From contig CABUOE010000049.1 of assembly GCA_902493155.1 (NCBI GenBank), positions 1-13,179 on the forward strand: a DNA stretch of 13,179 bases, in the 5' to 3' direction. The notes beneath the pieces are model-generated. The model was not told the DNA's origin. It ran no database searches and saw only the letters and a program-made list of their open reading frames with translations. Of this stretch, positions 7,409 through 13,179 are shown piece after piece (the first letter of the stretch is position 1; every line of letters begins with the position of its first letter). A program made the position numbers and the translations under genes. The DNA is from an uncultured Eubacteriales bacterium (GTDB taxonomy: Bacteria; Bacillota; Clostridia; Oscillospirales; Ruminococcaceae).

Positions 7409-9493
7409 CTATTTTTCAGCGTCCTTGCGCTCATAGTCGCACTCGGAATTAGAACAGTAAATTTTGGGTGCCCTCCCCACCTTTTTGAGAAGGCTTTTGC
7501 CGCATTTGGGGCATTTTTCTTCGATGGGAGCGTCCCAAGACAGGAAAGAGCACTCGGGATTGTGTTCGCAGCCGTAGAATTTTTTGCCCTTCTTGGATTT
7601 TTTCTCCAAAATCTTGCCGCCGCACAGGGGACAGGTGCCGGGAGTCTCCACCACGATCCGTTTAGTATTGCGGCACTCGGGGAACCCGGGACAGGCCAGA
7701 AATTTCCCAAAGCGGCCGTTTTTGATGACCATGTTACGTCCGCATTTCTCACAGATAACGTCGGTCTCCTCGTCGGGCACTTTCATATAAGTACCTTCCA
7801 GATTCTTTTCCGCGTCCTCCAGGGTTTTGGCAAAGCCGCCGTAGAATTCCTCCAACGTCTTGACCCAGGGTTTCTTTCCTTCTTCCACCAGGTCGAGATT
7901 ACTCTCCATCTGGGCGGTAAATTTCTCGTCCACAATGGAGGAGAAGTGGTCTTTCATCAATTGGGTAGTGATTTCTCCCAATTGAGTAGGCTTTAACTGC
8001 TTTCCTTCCCGCTCAATGTAGTTGCGGGCCAAAATTGTCGTAATGGTGGGTGAATAAGTGGAGGGGCGTCCGATGCCGTTTTCCTCCAGAATCTTGATGA
8101 GGGAAGCTTCAGTGAACCGTGGAGGCGGCTGGGTAAAGTGCTGGTTGCCTTCCAGACTCTGGACTTTCAAAACGTCGTCCTTCTCAAGCTTCGGCAGAGC
8201 GCCCTCCTTCTCCTCTTCCTCGTCTTTTCCCTCAACGTATAATACGGTAAAGCCGTCGAATTTGACGGTAAAGCCACTGGATTTGAAGTTATAGCCGTTG
8301 GCGTCGATATCCACCGAAACGGTGTTATACTCGGCGTTTGCCATCTGGCTTGCAATGAAACGCTCCCAGATGAGCTTGTAGAGCTTATATTGGTCACCGG
8401 TCAGACTGGGTTTCAACTGCTCCGGTGTCAGGTTCGGCATAGTGGGACGGATGGCCTCGTGGGCGTCCTGGGCATTGTTTTTGGTCTTGTAGATACGAGG
8501 TTCCGGCGGCAGATAGGTGTCACCGTACTTCTCCTGAATATAGGCGCTGGCAGCGTCGCGGGCGTCGTTTGATATCCGCAGAGAGTCGGTTCTCATGTAG
8601 GTGATGAGACCTACCGCTCCCATCTTGGGGACTTCTACGCCTTCGTAAAGCTCCTGAGCCGCTTTCATGGTCCGCCGGGACTGGAAGCCCAGCTTACGGG
8701 ATGCCTCCTGCTGCATGGTAGAAGTGGTAAAGGGAGGCGTAGGGGATTTTTTTCGGATGCCGGTTTTGATGCCGCTAACGGTAAATGCCGCGTCGCGGAT
8801 ATGGGAGAGCACCTCGTCAGTCTCTTCCTTGGTTTTCAGCTCCATTTTTTTGCCGTCTTTGCCGTAGAATTTGGCCCCAAAGGCTTTTTTGGAGGATTTG
8901 GCTAAAAGCTTTGCGTCAATGCTCCAGTACTCTTCCGGCACAAAGTTACGGATTTCGTTTTCCCGGTCGACAATGATGCGCACTGTCACCGACTGGACGC
9001 GCCCGGCGCTGAGGCCCGGACGCACCTTTTTCCAGAGAAAAGGGCTCAGCTTATAGCCCACGATTCGGTCAAGGATCCTCCTTGCTTGCTGGGCGTCGAA
9101 CAAATCCATGTCGATCTGGCGTGGATGGGCCATGCCCTCCTTGACGCCGGTTTTGGTAATTTCGTTAAAGGTAATCCGGTTTTTGGCAGTGACGTCCAGC
9201 TTCAGTAGGTTCGCCAGATGCCAGGAAATCGCTTCTCCTTCCCGGTCAGGGTCGGTTGCCAGATAGATTTTATCGCATTTTTTCGCCGCATCCTTCAAAG
9301 CCTTGATGGTGTCGGACTGCTTGCGGATGTTGATGTATTTCGGGGTAAAGCCGTTGTCCACGTCTACCCCCAGGGTGCTTTTGGGAAGATCGCGGACGTG
9401 CCCCATTGACGCGACGACCTCATAATTTTTTCCCAAATATTTTTTAATGGTTTTCGCCTTTGCAGGCGACTCCACGATTACCAAATTTGACAT
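7409..9493 (-). CDS. topA: DNA topoisomerase I (type IA)
   Basis: TopA relaxes negative supercoils by cutting and passing single strands, balancing gyrase during transcription and replication. The protein has 694 residues, the usual Firmicute size. The TOPRIM domain holds E8 (VIVESPAKA) and the metal-binding acidic triad motif DPDREGEA from 81. The catalytic tyrosine is Y299 in GLITYMRTDSLR. GIGRPSTYSPTI (473-484) is another conserved stretch. Three C-terminal zinc ribbons follow, with cysteines 581/584/601/607, 621/624/642/648 and 661/664/680/685. Start is ATG with AAAGG 9 bases upstream, stop is TAG. It stands 116 bases after dprA, the longest gap in the window, which contains a large inverted repeat, so it may begin a separate transcript carrying trmFO to smc. 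Confidence 0.98.
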   Translation of the reverse strand: MSNLVIVESPAKAKTIKKYLGKNYEVVASMGHVRDLPKSTLGVDVDNGFTPKYINIRKQSDTIKALKDAAKKCDKIYLATDPDREGEAISWHLANLLKLDVTAKNRITFNEITKTGVKEGMAHPRQIDMDLFDAQQARRILDRIVGYKLSPFLWKKVRPGLSAGRVQSVTVRIIVDRENEIRNFVPEEYWSIDAKLLAKSSKKAFGAKFYGKDGKKMELKTKEETDEVLSHIRDAAFTVSGIKTGIRKKSPTPPFTTSTMQQEASRKLGFQSRRTMKAAQELYEGVEVPKMGAVGLITYMRTDSLRISNDARDAASAYIQEKYGDTYLPPEPRIYKTKNNAQDAHEAIRPTMPNLTPEQLKPSLTGDQYKLYKLIWERFIASQMANAEYNTVSVDIDANGYNFKSSGFTVKFDGFTVLYVEGKDEEEEKEGALPKLEKDDVLKVQSLEGNQHFTQPPPRFTEASLIKILEENGIGRPSTYSPTITTILARNYIEREGKQLKPTQLGEITTQLMKDHFSSIVDEKFTAQMESNLDLVEEGKKPWVKTLEEFYGGFAKTLEDAEKNLEGTYMKVPDEETDVICEKCGRNMVIKNGRFGKFLACPGFPECRNTKRIVVETPGTCPLCGGKILEKKSKKGKKFYGCEHNPECSFLSWDAPIEEKCPKCGKSLLKKVGRAPKIYCSNSECDYERKDAEK

Positions 9494-9548
9494 TCAATCA
9501 AACCTTTCTCAATACTCCAATTGGTTTTCATTGCAAAAACATAATGGT

Positions 9549-9585
9549 TGCTGAACAGAAAGCGATACTCGCTTTCTGTTCAGCA
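9549..9585. repeat. Perfect inverted repeat (16-17 bp arms, 3-base loop) between dprA and topA
   Basis: GCTGAACAGAAAGCGA (9550-9565) is followed by TAC and then by its exact reverse complement (9569-9584); the flanking T9549 and A9585 extend the stem to 17 bp. It would form a very stable hairpin in RNA from either strand. On the minus strand, T-rich sequence (TTTTT) comes only about 9 bases beyond the stem, so this is not a textbook intrinsic terminator. Possible roles are a terminator of the dprA unit, an mRNA-stabilising or RNase III site, or a copy of a dispersed palindromic element. Confidence 0.9.
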
Positions 9586-9609
9586 GACACTATGCTGCCG
9601 TGTTACATT

Positions 9610-10827
9610 TTATGCTAAAGAATAGCGCCGCCCGGAATGAGCAACCGCCAGATCCAGCATTTCCAGTTCTGTGAGGACGGCAAGCACTTCATAAGTGGCC
9701 CAGCCCAAATCGCGGGTCAAGTCGTCCACGTGGATAGGCTCAAAGGTCAGGATTTCATATAGCTTCTTCTGCCTGTCCGTTAAGTCCTCAGGAGCCGGGG
9801 GCTTCTCCCTCAGTCCATCAGGCTCTTTGTAAGCAGTCTTTTGGGAACTGCGGTAGACGCTTTCGCTTGCTACTTTTAATTCAGTTTCGGATTCGCCGCC
9901 GGAAACGGTGATGACCGGTCTGGCAATCCGCTCCAAATCAAGCCTTCCCTCATATTGAACGGTATATTCTTCCAAAATGTCGGTTACGTCAAAAACAGCT
10001 TTAGCGCCCTCCCGCAAAAGCGGAACGACGCCCAAATATTTCATATCGTAAATGTTGTAAGGCGGCACGCAGAACACATCCCGATCAAGGTCGTTGGCCA
10101 GCCGGGCTGTGATGAGCGCTCCGCTTTTGGCAGGGGCTTCCGTCACCAGCACACCATTCGCAAGCCCCGCCATAATCCGGTTTCGTACGGGAAAATATTT
10201 GCCGTTTACCGAGGTTCCAGGCGGAAGCTCACCAATGAGCGCCCCGCCCCGGTTTAAAATCTCCTGTTTGAGTCTCTTATTTTTCGCCGGATAATCGATG
10301 TCGTGGCCGCAGCCTAAAACGCCGATCGTTCTGCCCTCCGCCTTCAAAGCGCCGCGATGGGCGTATTCATCGATACCGACGGCGCATCCGCTGACGATGG
10401 CCGCGCCAGCTAGCGCTAACTGGTAGCTTAAGTTCCCAGTGACACTCTTTCCGTAGTCAGAAGCCTCTCTGGTACCGACTACCGTAATAACCGGCGCGTC
10501 ATTTAAATAGGAAATGTCCCCCTGAACGTAGAGCACCAAAGGCGCGCCGTAGACATGGCGAAGTTTTTGAGGGTATTCCGGGTCGTTTAACGAGATTACC
10601 CGGACTTCCAGTTCATCGCAGCGCTCCAAAATCAACTGCGCCCGTTCGAGGGAAATTTTGCGGAGCTTGTCCCCGTCCCGTGGCGTGAGATAATCGACGG
10701 ACTCGCAGATGGTCTCACGGTTTTCATAAATGGAAACAATATCCTCTGATTCCGCCAGCTGCTGCGGTTTCCCGCTGCCATAGGAAAAGCAAAGGGAGAG
10801 CCAAATCCAATAGGCACGGTTATCCAT
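9610..10827 (-). CDS. dprA: DNA-processing protein DprA
   Basis: DprA binds incoming single-stranded DNA and loads RecA during natural transformation; it is also kept in many species not known to be competent. From the ATG at 10827 it has 405 residues, somewhat longer than the usual 360-380. An N-terminal helical region (about 1-85) precedes the Rossmann-like core: VVGTREASDYG at 116-126, SGCAVGID at 146-153, VLGCG at 170-174, FPVRNRIMAGL at 212-222 and KSGALITAR at 234-242. A variable linker (about 295-345) leads to a C-terminal winged helix (about 346-405). The longer ORF start at 10929 is rejected because it overlaps luxS. AAGGAAG overlapping the luxS stop serves ATG 10827 (8-10 bases); a second ATG at 10833 is too close. 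It lies 13 bases after luxS. The loop after VPP (254-280) differs from the common pattern. Confidence 0.95.
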   Translation of the reverse strand: MDNRAYWIWLSLCFSYGSGKPQQLAESEDIVSIYENRETICESVDYLTPRDGDKLRKISLERAQLILERCDELEVRVISLNDPEYPQKLRHVYGAPLVLYVQGDISYLNDAPVITVVGTREASDYGKSVTGNLSYQLALAGAAIVSGCAVGIDEYAHRGALKAEGRTIGVLGCGHDIDYPAKNKRLKQEILNRGGALIGELPPGTSVNGKYFPVRNRIMAGLANGVLVTEAPAKSGALITARLANDLDRDVFCVPPYNIYDMKYLGVVPLLREGAKAVFDVTDILEEYTVQYEGRLDLERIARPVITVSGGESETELKVASESVYRSSQKTAYKEPDGLREKPPAPEDLTDRQKKLYEILTFEPIHVDDLTRDLGWATYEVLAVLTELEMLDLAVAHSGRRYSLA

Positions 10828-10835
10828 CGTCATCA

Positions 10836-10842
10836 CTTCCTT
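10836..10842 (-). promoter_or_regulatory. Ribosome-binding site of dprA overlapping the luxS stop
   Basis: AAGGAAG on the minus strand shares bases with the TAA stop of luxS (10841-10843) and is 8 bases from the ATG at 10827. This arrangement decides the dprA start and suggests that dprA translation is coupled to luxS. Confidence 0.7.
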
Positions 10843-11302
10843 ACACTTCGTATTGGAGCTGTGTTTCCATCCAATTTTCCAGCACTTTGCACATGTCCGC
10901 GCCGTAGGCCTTGGCCTTTTGCAGATCATGCTCCAGATAATTGCCGCATTCTATGGCGCTGACACCGGGGATTTCCCCTTCATAGTCAGCGATAAACCGG
11001 CAGGCGTCCCGCACTAATCTAATCGCCTCTTCATGAGGAACCCGGTCCCGCACAATAAAGTAAAATCCGGTCCGGCAGCCCATGGGGCCGGCGTAAATCA
11101 CCGAATCGGCGTATTGGGAATTGCGGACATAAGTAGCGAATAAATGCTCAAAGCTGTGGATGCCGTCGTTTTCGAGATAATGCCCGCTGTTGGGCACTGC
11201 CATGCGGATATCATAGGTCACTGCATCCCCGTCTACACGAGACAGGTACATCCCTTTTTTCAGTTTGTTGTGGTTAACACAAAAGCTTTTGATTTTTTCC
11301 AT
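10841..11302 (-). CDS. luxS: S-ribosylhomocysteine lyase LuxS
   Basis: LuxS splits S-ribosylhomocysteine into homocysteine and DPD, the precursor of autoinducer-2, as the second step of the activated methyl cycle. It is a cytoplasmic metal-dependent homodimer. The 153 residues are near the usual length. All functional residues are in place: metal ligands H49, H53 and C119, general base E52 (motif HSFEHL), and catalytic C76 in GPMGCRTGFY. EGEIPG (108-113) and CGNYL (119-123) also match. The stretch before the metal site (PNSGHYLENDGI) differs from the common P-N-x-E-P-V-M-N-T-A-E form, placing this in a divergent clostridial-type subgroup. The ATG has AGGA 8 bases upstream. It sits 21 bases after the methyltransferase gene and 13 before dprA. 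The previous enzyme of the pathway (Pfs/MtnN) is not in the window. Confidence 0.96.
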   Translation of the reverse strand: MEKIKSFCVNHNKLKKGMYLSRVDGDAVTYDIRMAVPNSGHYLENDGIHSFEHLFATYVRNSQYADSVIYAGPMGCRTGFYFIVRDRVPHEEAIRLVRDACRFIADYEGEIPGVSAIECGNYLEHDLQKAKAYGADMCKVLENWMETQLQYEV

Positions 11303-11323
11303 ATTTTCGTTCCTGTTCTCCGA

Positions 11324-12106
11324 TCAACGGCTTTTCGCCATCTCCCAGATGATTATTGTCGCCGCCATTGCAGCGTTTAACGACTCAGCGCTCCCCGGCA
11401 TGGGAATGGTCAGCTTGTCCCGGCAGCAGCTTGCCTGCTCAGCCGAAAGGCCGTTGCCCTCATTGCCGATAACGACGACGCTTCCGCCCGAAAAGTCGGC
11501 GTTCGGAAGCGACAGGGCATCCTTGTCGATGACCGCTGCATAGGAGTGAAGCGTGTCCTCGTGTTCCCGCAAAAAGGATTCCATGTCGGCGATCACAAAT
11601 GGCATGCGAAACAGCGACCCCATAGCCGACCGAATTGTCTTAAGGTTATAGAGATCACAGCAGTTTTCGCTTACGATGATACCAGAAATCCTCATGGCGT
11701 CGGCAGCGCGAAAAATTGTACCCACATTTCCTGGGTCCTGCAGGTTCCAAAGGGCGATAAACTTGCCGTTATTGTCTATTTTACCAAGGTTTAACGGTTT
11801 GTCAAGTTTTTTGCAAACGGCGTAAATCCCCTGAGGGGAGGGAGAAGCGGCGATTTTGCGCTCCACCGCTTCAGAAATCAGAAAGGCGGGCGGCATAGGG
11901 CACGGTTTTTGTAAACATTCCCATCGGGGCAAAAAGCCCTCTGAAAGAAATATCTGCTCCATCTCTACATTGGAACGGACCGCTTCCTCAAAAAGCTTGA
12001 TTCCCTCGATGACAAAAAGGCCCTGCTCATCCCGCGCCTTTTTCTGAGAAGCAAGTTTTGCATACCGCTTAATTTTTTCGTTGTCCTTGGCTGTAATTTT
12101 TTCCAT
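11324..12106 (-). CDS. SpoU/TrmH-family RNA 2'-O-methyltransferase
   Basis: This is a SPOUT-superfamily enzyme that transfers a methyl group from SAM to a ribose 2'-OH in rRNA or tRNA. Its 260 residues include an N-terminal substrate-binding region (about 1-100; FVIEGIKLFEEA at 31-42 resembles the SpoU substrate-binding domain). The trefoil-knot catalytic domain has all three family motifs: NLQDPGNVGTIFRAADA at 121-137 with the catalytic arginine, IGNEGNGLS at 213-221, and IPMPGSAESLNAAMAA at 234-249. The position directly after rplT is a known setting for such genes (YsgA-like in Bacilli), which favours an rRNA target, but the exact nucleotide cannot be read from sequence. ATG start with AGGA about 8 bases upstream, stop TGA. 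Its gap to rplT holds a hairpin, so its expression may depend on read-through or on a promoter I cannot identify. Confidence 0.93.
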   Translation of the reverse strand: MEKITAKDNEKIKRYAKLASQKKARDEQGLFVIEGIKLFEEAVRSNVEMEQIFLSEGFLPRWECLQKPCPMPPAFLISEAVERKIAASPSPQGIYAVCKKLDKPLNLGKIDNNGKFIALWNLQDPGNVGTIFRAADAMRISGIIVSENCCDLYNLKTIRSAMGSLFRMPFVIADMESFLREHEDTLHSYAAVIDKDALSLPNADFSGGSVVVIGNEGNGLSAEQASCCRDKLTIPMPGSAESLNAAMAATIIIWEMAKSR

Positions 12107-12162
12107 TCAAATTCCTCGCAGCTAGTTTGTCCGGCAAGCCAGTGTTTACCGAAAGATGCCAA

Positions 12163-12209
12163 AATGAGCAAACGCCCAGGCCAGAAGGCCGGGCGTAAAA
12201 AATCTCATT
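12163..12209 (-). terminator. Hairpin after rplT, probable weak terminator or attenuator
   Basis: An inner stem pairs ACGCCC-GGCC (12172-12182, with one unpaired A) with GGCC-GGGCGT (12187-12196) around an AGAA/TTCT loop. An outer pair AATGAG (12163-12168) with CTCATT (12204-12209) could extend it and overlaps the rplT stop. Read on the minus strand, the inner GC-rich stem is followed by TTTGCTCATTTT, a broken T-tract, so termination is likely partial. The reverse direction has an A-run after the stem and would not terminate. Confidence 0.55.
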
Positions 12210-12561
12210 ATAATGCTGCTTTTGCTTTTTCGACCAAAGCGGTGAAAGCGGCAGCGTCATGAATGGCAATCTCGGAAAGCATTTTGCGGTTTAAGGTGAT
12301 ATTTGCCTTTTTGAGGCCGTTCATAAACTGAGAATAGTTGATGCCGTTCATTTTGCAAGCAGCGGAAATTCTGGTGATCCAGAGTTTTCTAAAGTCACGT
12401 TTTTTCTGTCTGCGGCCGATATATGCATACTGGCCGGATTTCATAACTGCTTCTTTTGCAGTTTTAAAGAGTTTGCTCTTGCCGCCCCAGTAGCCTTTTG
12501 CCAGCTTCAGGGTTTTATTTCTTCTCTTGCGAGTTGCCATCGCGCCCTTAACACGAGCCAT
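12208..12561 (-). CDS. rplT: 50S ribosomal protein L20
   Basis: L20 binds 23S rRNA early in 50S assembly and, in Firmicutes, represses its own operon by binding a leader upstream of infC; that leader would be outside this window. The 117 residues are of standard length, with the basic N-terminal extension ([16 protein letters not shown]), [13 protein letters not shown], and the globular C-terminal part with [36 protein letters not shown]. An excellent ribosome site GGAGGT lies 9 bases before the ATG. It follows rpmI by 52 bases. Confidence 0.98.
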   Translation of the reverse strand: MARVKGAMATRKRRNKTLKLAKGYWGGKSKLFKTAKEAVMKSGQYAYIGRRQKKRDFRKLWITRISAACKMNGINYSQFMNGLKKANITLNRKMLSEIAIHDAAAFTALVEKAKAAL

Positions 12562-12613
12562 AGTTTTCTACCTCCAAATTCGGTTTCAATAATCGCAGTG
12601 ATACAGTCTTTCC

Positions 12614-12811
12614 TTATTTATAAGGAATCATGGTTCTGATGGTTGCCTGTACGGTCTTATCCGCATAAGCGCCTTTGCGCAGACCTCTTTTGCGCTTTGT
12701 GGATTTCTTGGTCAGGATATGACGTTTACCCATCTGGCCGCGTTTTACCAAACCGTTTTTGGTGACGCTGAAACGCTTTTTCGAACCGCTGTGAGATTTG
12801 ATTTTAGGCAT
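12614..12811 (-). CDS. rpmI: 50S ribosomal protein L35
   Basis: L35 is a small basic protein of the large ribosomal subunit. It has 65 residues with the family N-terminus [14 protein letters not shown], followed by a Lys/Arg-rich core ([19 protein letters not shown]) and a C-terminal [16 protein letters not shown] stands 8 bases before the ATG. The infC-rpmI-rplT order is nearly universal in bacteria and the three are normally co-transcribed. Confidence 0.98.
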   Translation of the reverse strand: MPKIKSHSGSKKRFSVTKNGLVKRGQMGKRHILTKKSTKRKRGLRKGAYADKTVQATIRTMIPYK

Positions 12812-12862
12812 ATCGTAAGTCCTCCTTATCGTTTTGTGATTTCCTTCGGTGGCGGAGCGATT

Positions 12863-13179
12863 TTATTTTGCCGCCTTGGGCGCCATAAAAATCGCCAAGC
12901 TTCTGCCTTCCATTTTGGCTGGCTTATCAACCGCGCCAAATTCGGCGCACGCATCCTTAAACCGGTCGAGCAAATCTCTACCCAAATCGGTGTGGGCCAT
13001 TTCCCTTCCGCGGAACCGGACGGATACCTTGACCTTGTCGCCGCCTTTGAGGAATTTGTTCGCCTGGTTGACTTTGGTTTCGAAGTCATGGGTATCGATG
13101 TTCATCGACATCCGCACTTCCTTCACTTCAACCGTCTTCTGATTTTTTCTCGCTTCTTTTTCGCGCTTTGCCTGTTCGT
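12863..13179 (-). CDS. infC: Translation initiation factor IF-3, C-terminal part (5' end cut by window edge)
   Basis: IF-3 binds the 30S subunit, prevents premature joining of 50S and proofreads start-codon and initiator-tRNA pairing. About 105 codons are visible, from the end of the Lys-rich linker (EQAKREKEARKNQKTVEVKE) through the complete C-terminal domain. Conserved positions include VRMSMNIDTHDFETK, FLKGGDKVKVSVRFRGREM (the IF-3 signature region) and MEGRSLAIFMAPK at the end. The N-terminal domain, the start codon (unusual in many species) and the L20 leader lie beyond position 13179. There is no stop in the frame up to the edge, so the gene appears normal and is truncated only by the window. 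Its stop is 51 bases from rpmI. Confidence 0.96.
   Translation of the reverse strand, partial: EQAKREKEARKNQKTVEVKEVRMSMNIDTHDFETKVNQANKFLKGGDKVKVSVRFRGREMAHTDLGRDLLDRFKDACAEFGAVDKPAKMEGRSLAIFMAPKAAK

Noticed and set aside
9494..9548. Promoter for topA (TTGCAA, 16-base spacer, TATTGA on the minus strand)
   Set aside because: The -10 matches consensus at only about half its positions, and the start of transcription would fall on the topA ribosome site. A promoter somewhere in the gap is plausible but not supported.
10828..10929. 34-residue N-terminal extension of dprA overlapping luxS
   Set aside because: The extra residues (MICKRPRPTARTC...) come from reading luxS in another frame. A good ribosome site supports the ATG at 10827.
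12107..12162. Promoter ahead of the SpoU-family methyltransferase gene
   Set aside because: TTGGCA and TTGCCG resemble -35 boxes, but no convincing -10 lies at the right distance.

Overview
The window is a compact, single-strand stretch of housekeeping chromosome. Every gene is read from the minus strand (right to left), the longest gap between genes is 116 bases, and there are no RNA genes, insertion sequences or CRISPR arrays. The gene order (infC-rpmI-rplT, dprA-topA-trmFO, plsX-rnc-[radical SAM]-smc), Gram-positive-type Shine-Dalgarno sites, folate-dependent TrmFO, LuxS and balanced base composition point to a Firmicute of class Clostridia. An Oscillospirales/Ruminococcaceae-type gut or anaerobic bacterium is my best inference, but no species can be named from the sequence.

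Layout in the direction of transcription. (1) Translation cluster: the 3' part of infC (IF3, cut by the right edge), rpmI (L35) and rplT (L20), followed by a hairpin that probably ends or attenuates this unit. (2) A middle unit: a SpoU/TrmH-family RNA 2'-O-methyltransferase, luxS (S-ribosylhomocysteine lyase, AI-2 synthesis) and dprA (single-strand DNA / RecA loader). They are spaced 21 and 13 bases apart, and the dprA ribosome-binding site overlaps the luxS stop. A perfect 16-bp inverted repeat lies after dprA. (3) A long unit: topA, trmFO, plsX, rnc, an Elp3-like radical SAM gene and smc (cut by the left edge before its C-terminal ATPase half-site), with gaps of only 9 to 50 bases. Together the genes cover translation initiation and ribosome assembly, RNA modification and processing, DNA topology and chromosome segregation, entry into phospholipid synthesis, and methyl-cycle detoxification with AI-2 signalling.

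No wholly new system is evident. The strongest lead is the radical SAM protein between rnc and smc. It carries the Elp3-like core but no acetyltransferase domain. Its C-terminal 50 or so residues read like the second half of a KH RNA-binding fold resembling NusA KH2, with a degenerate GxxG loop. Other points worth a look are the long perfect inverted repeat between dprA and topA, a nested hairpin overlapping the rplT stop, a divergent LuxS active-site segment, a variant DprA loop, and the absence of acpP from the plsX-rnc junction. Three starts needed correction or are non-standard: plsX and dprA start downstream of the longest possible ORF start, and rnc starts with TTG.
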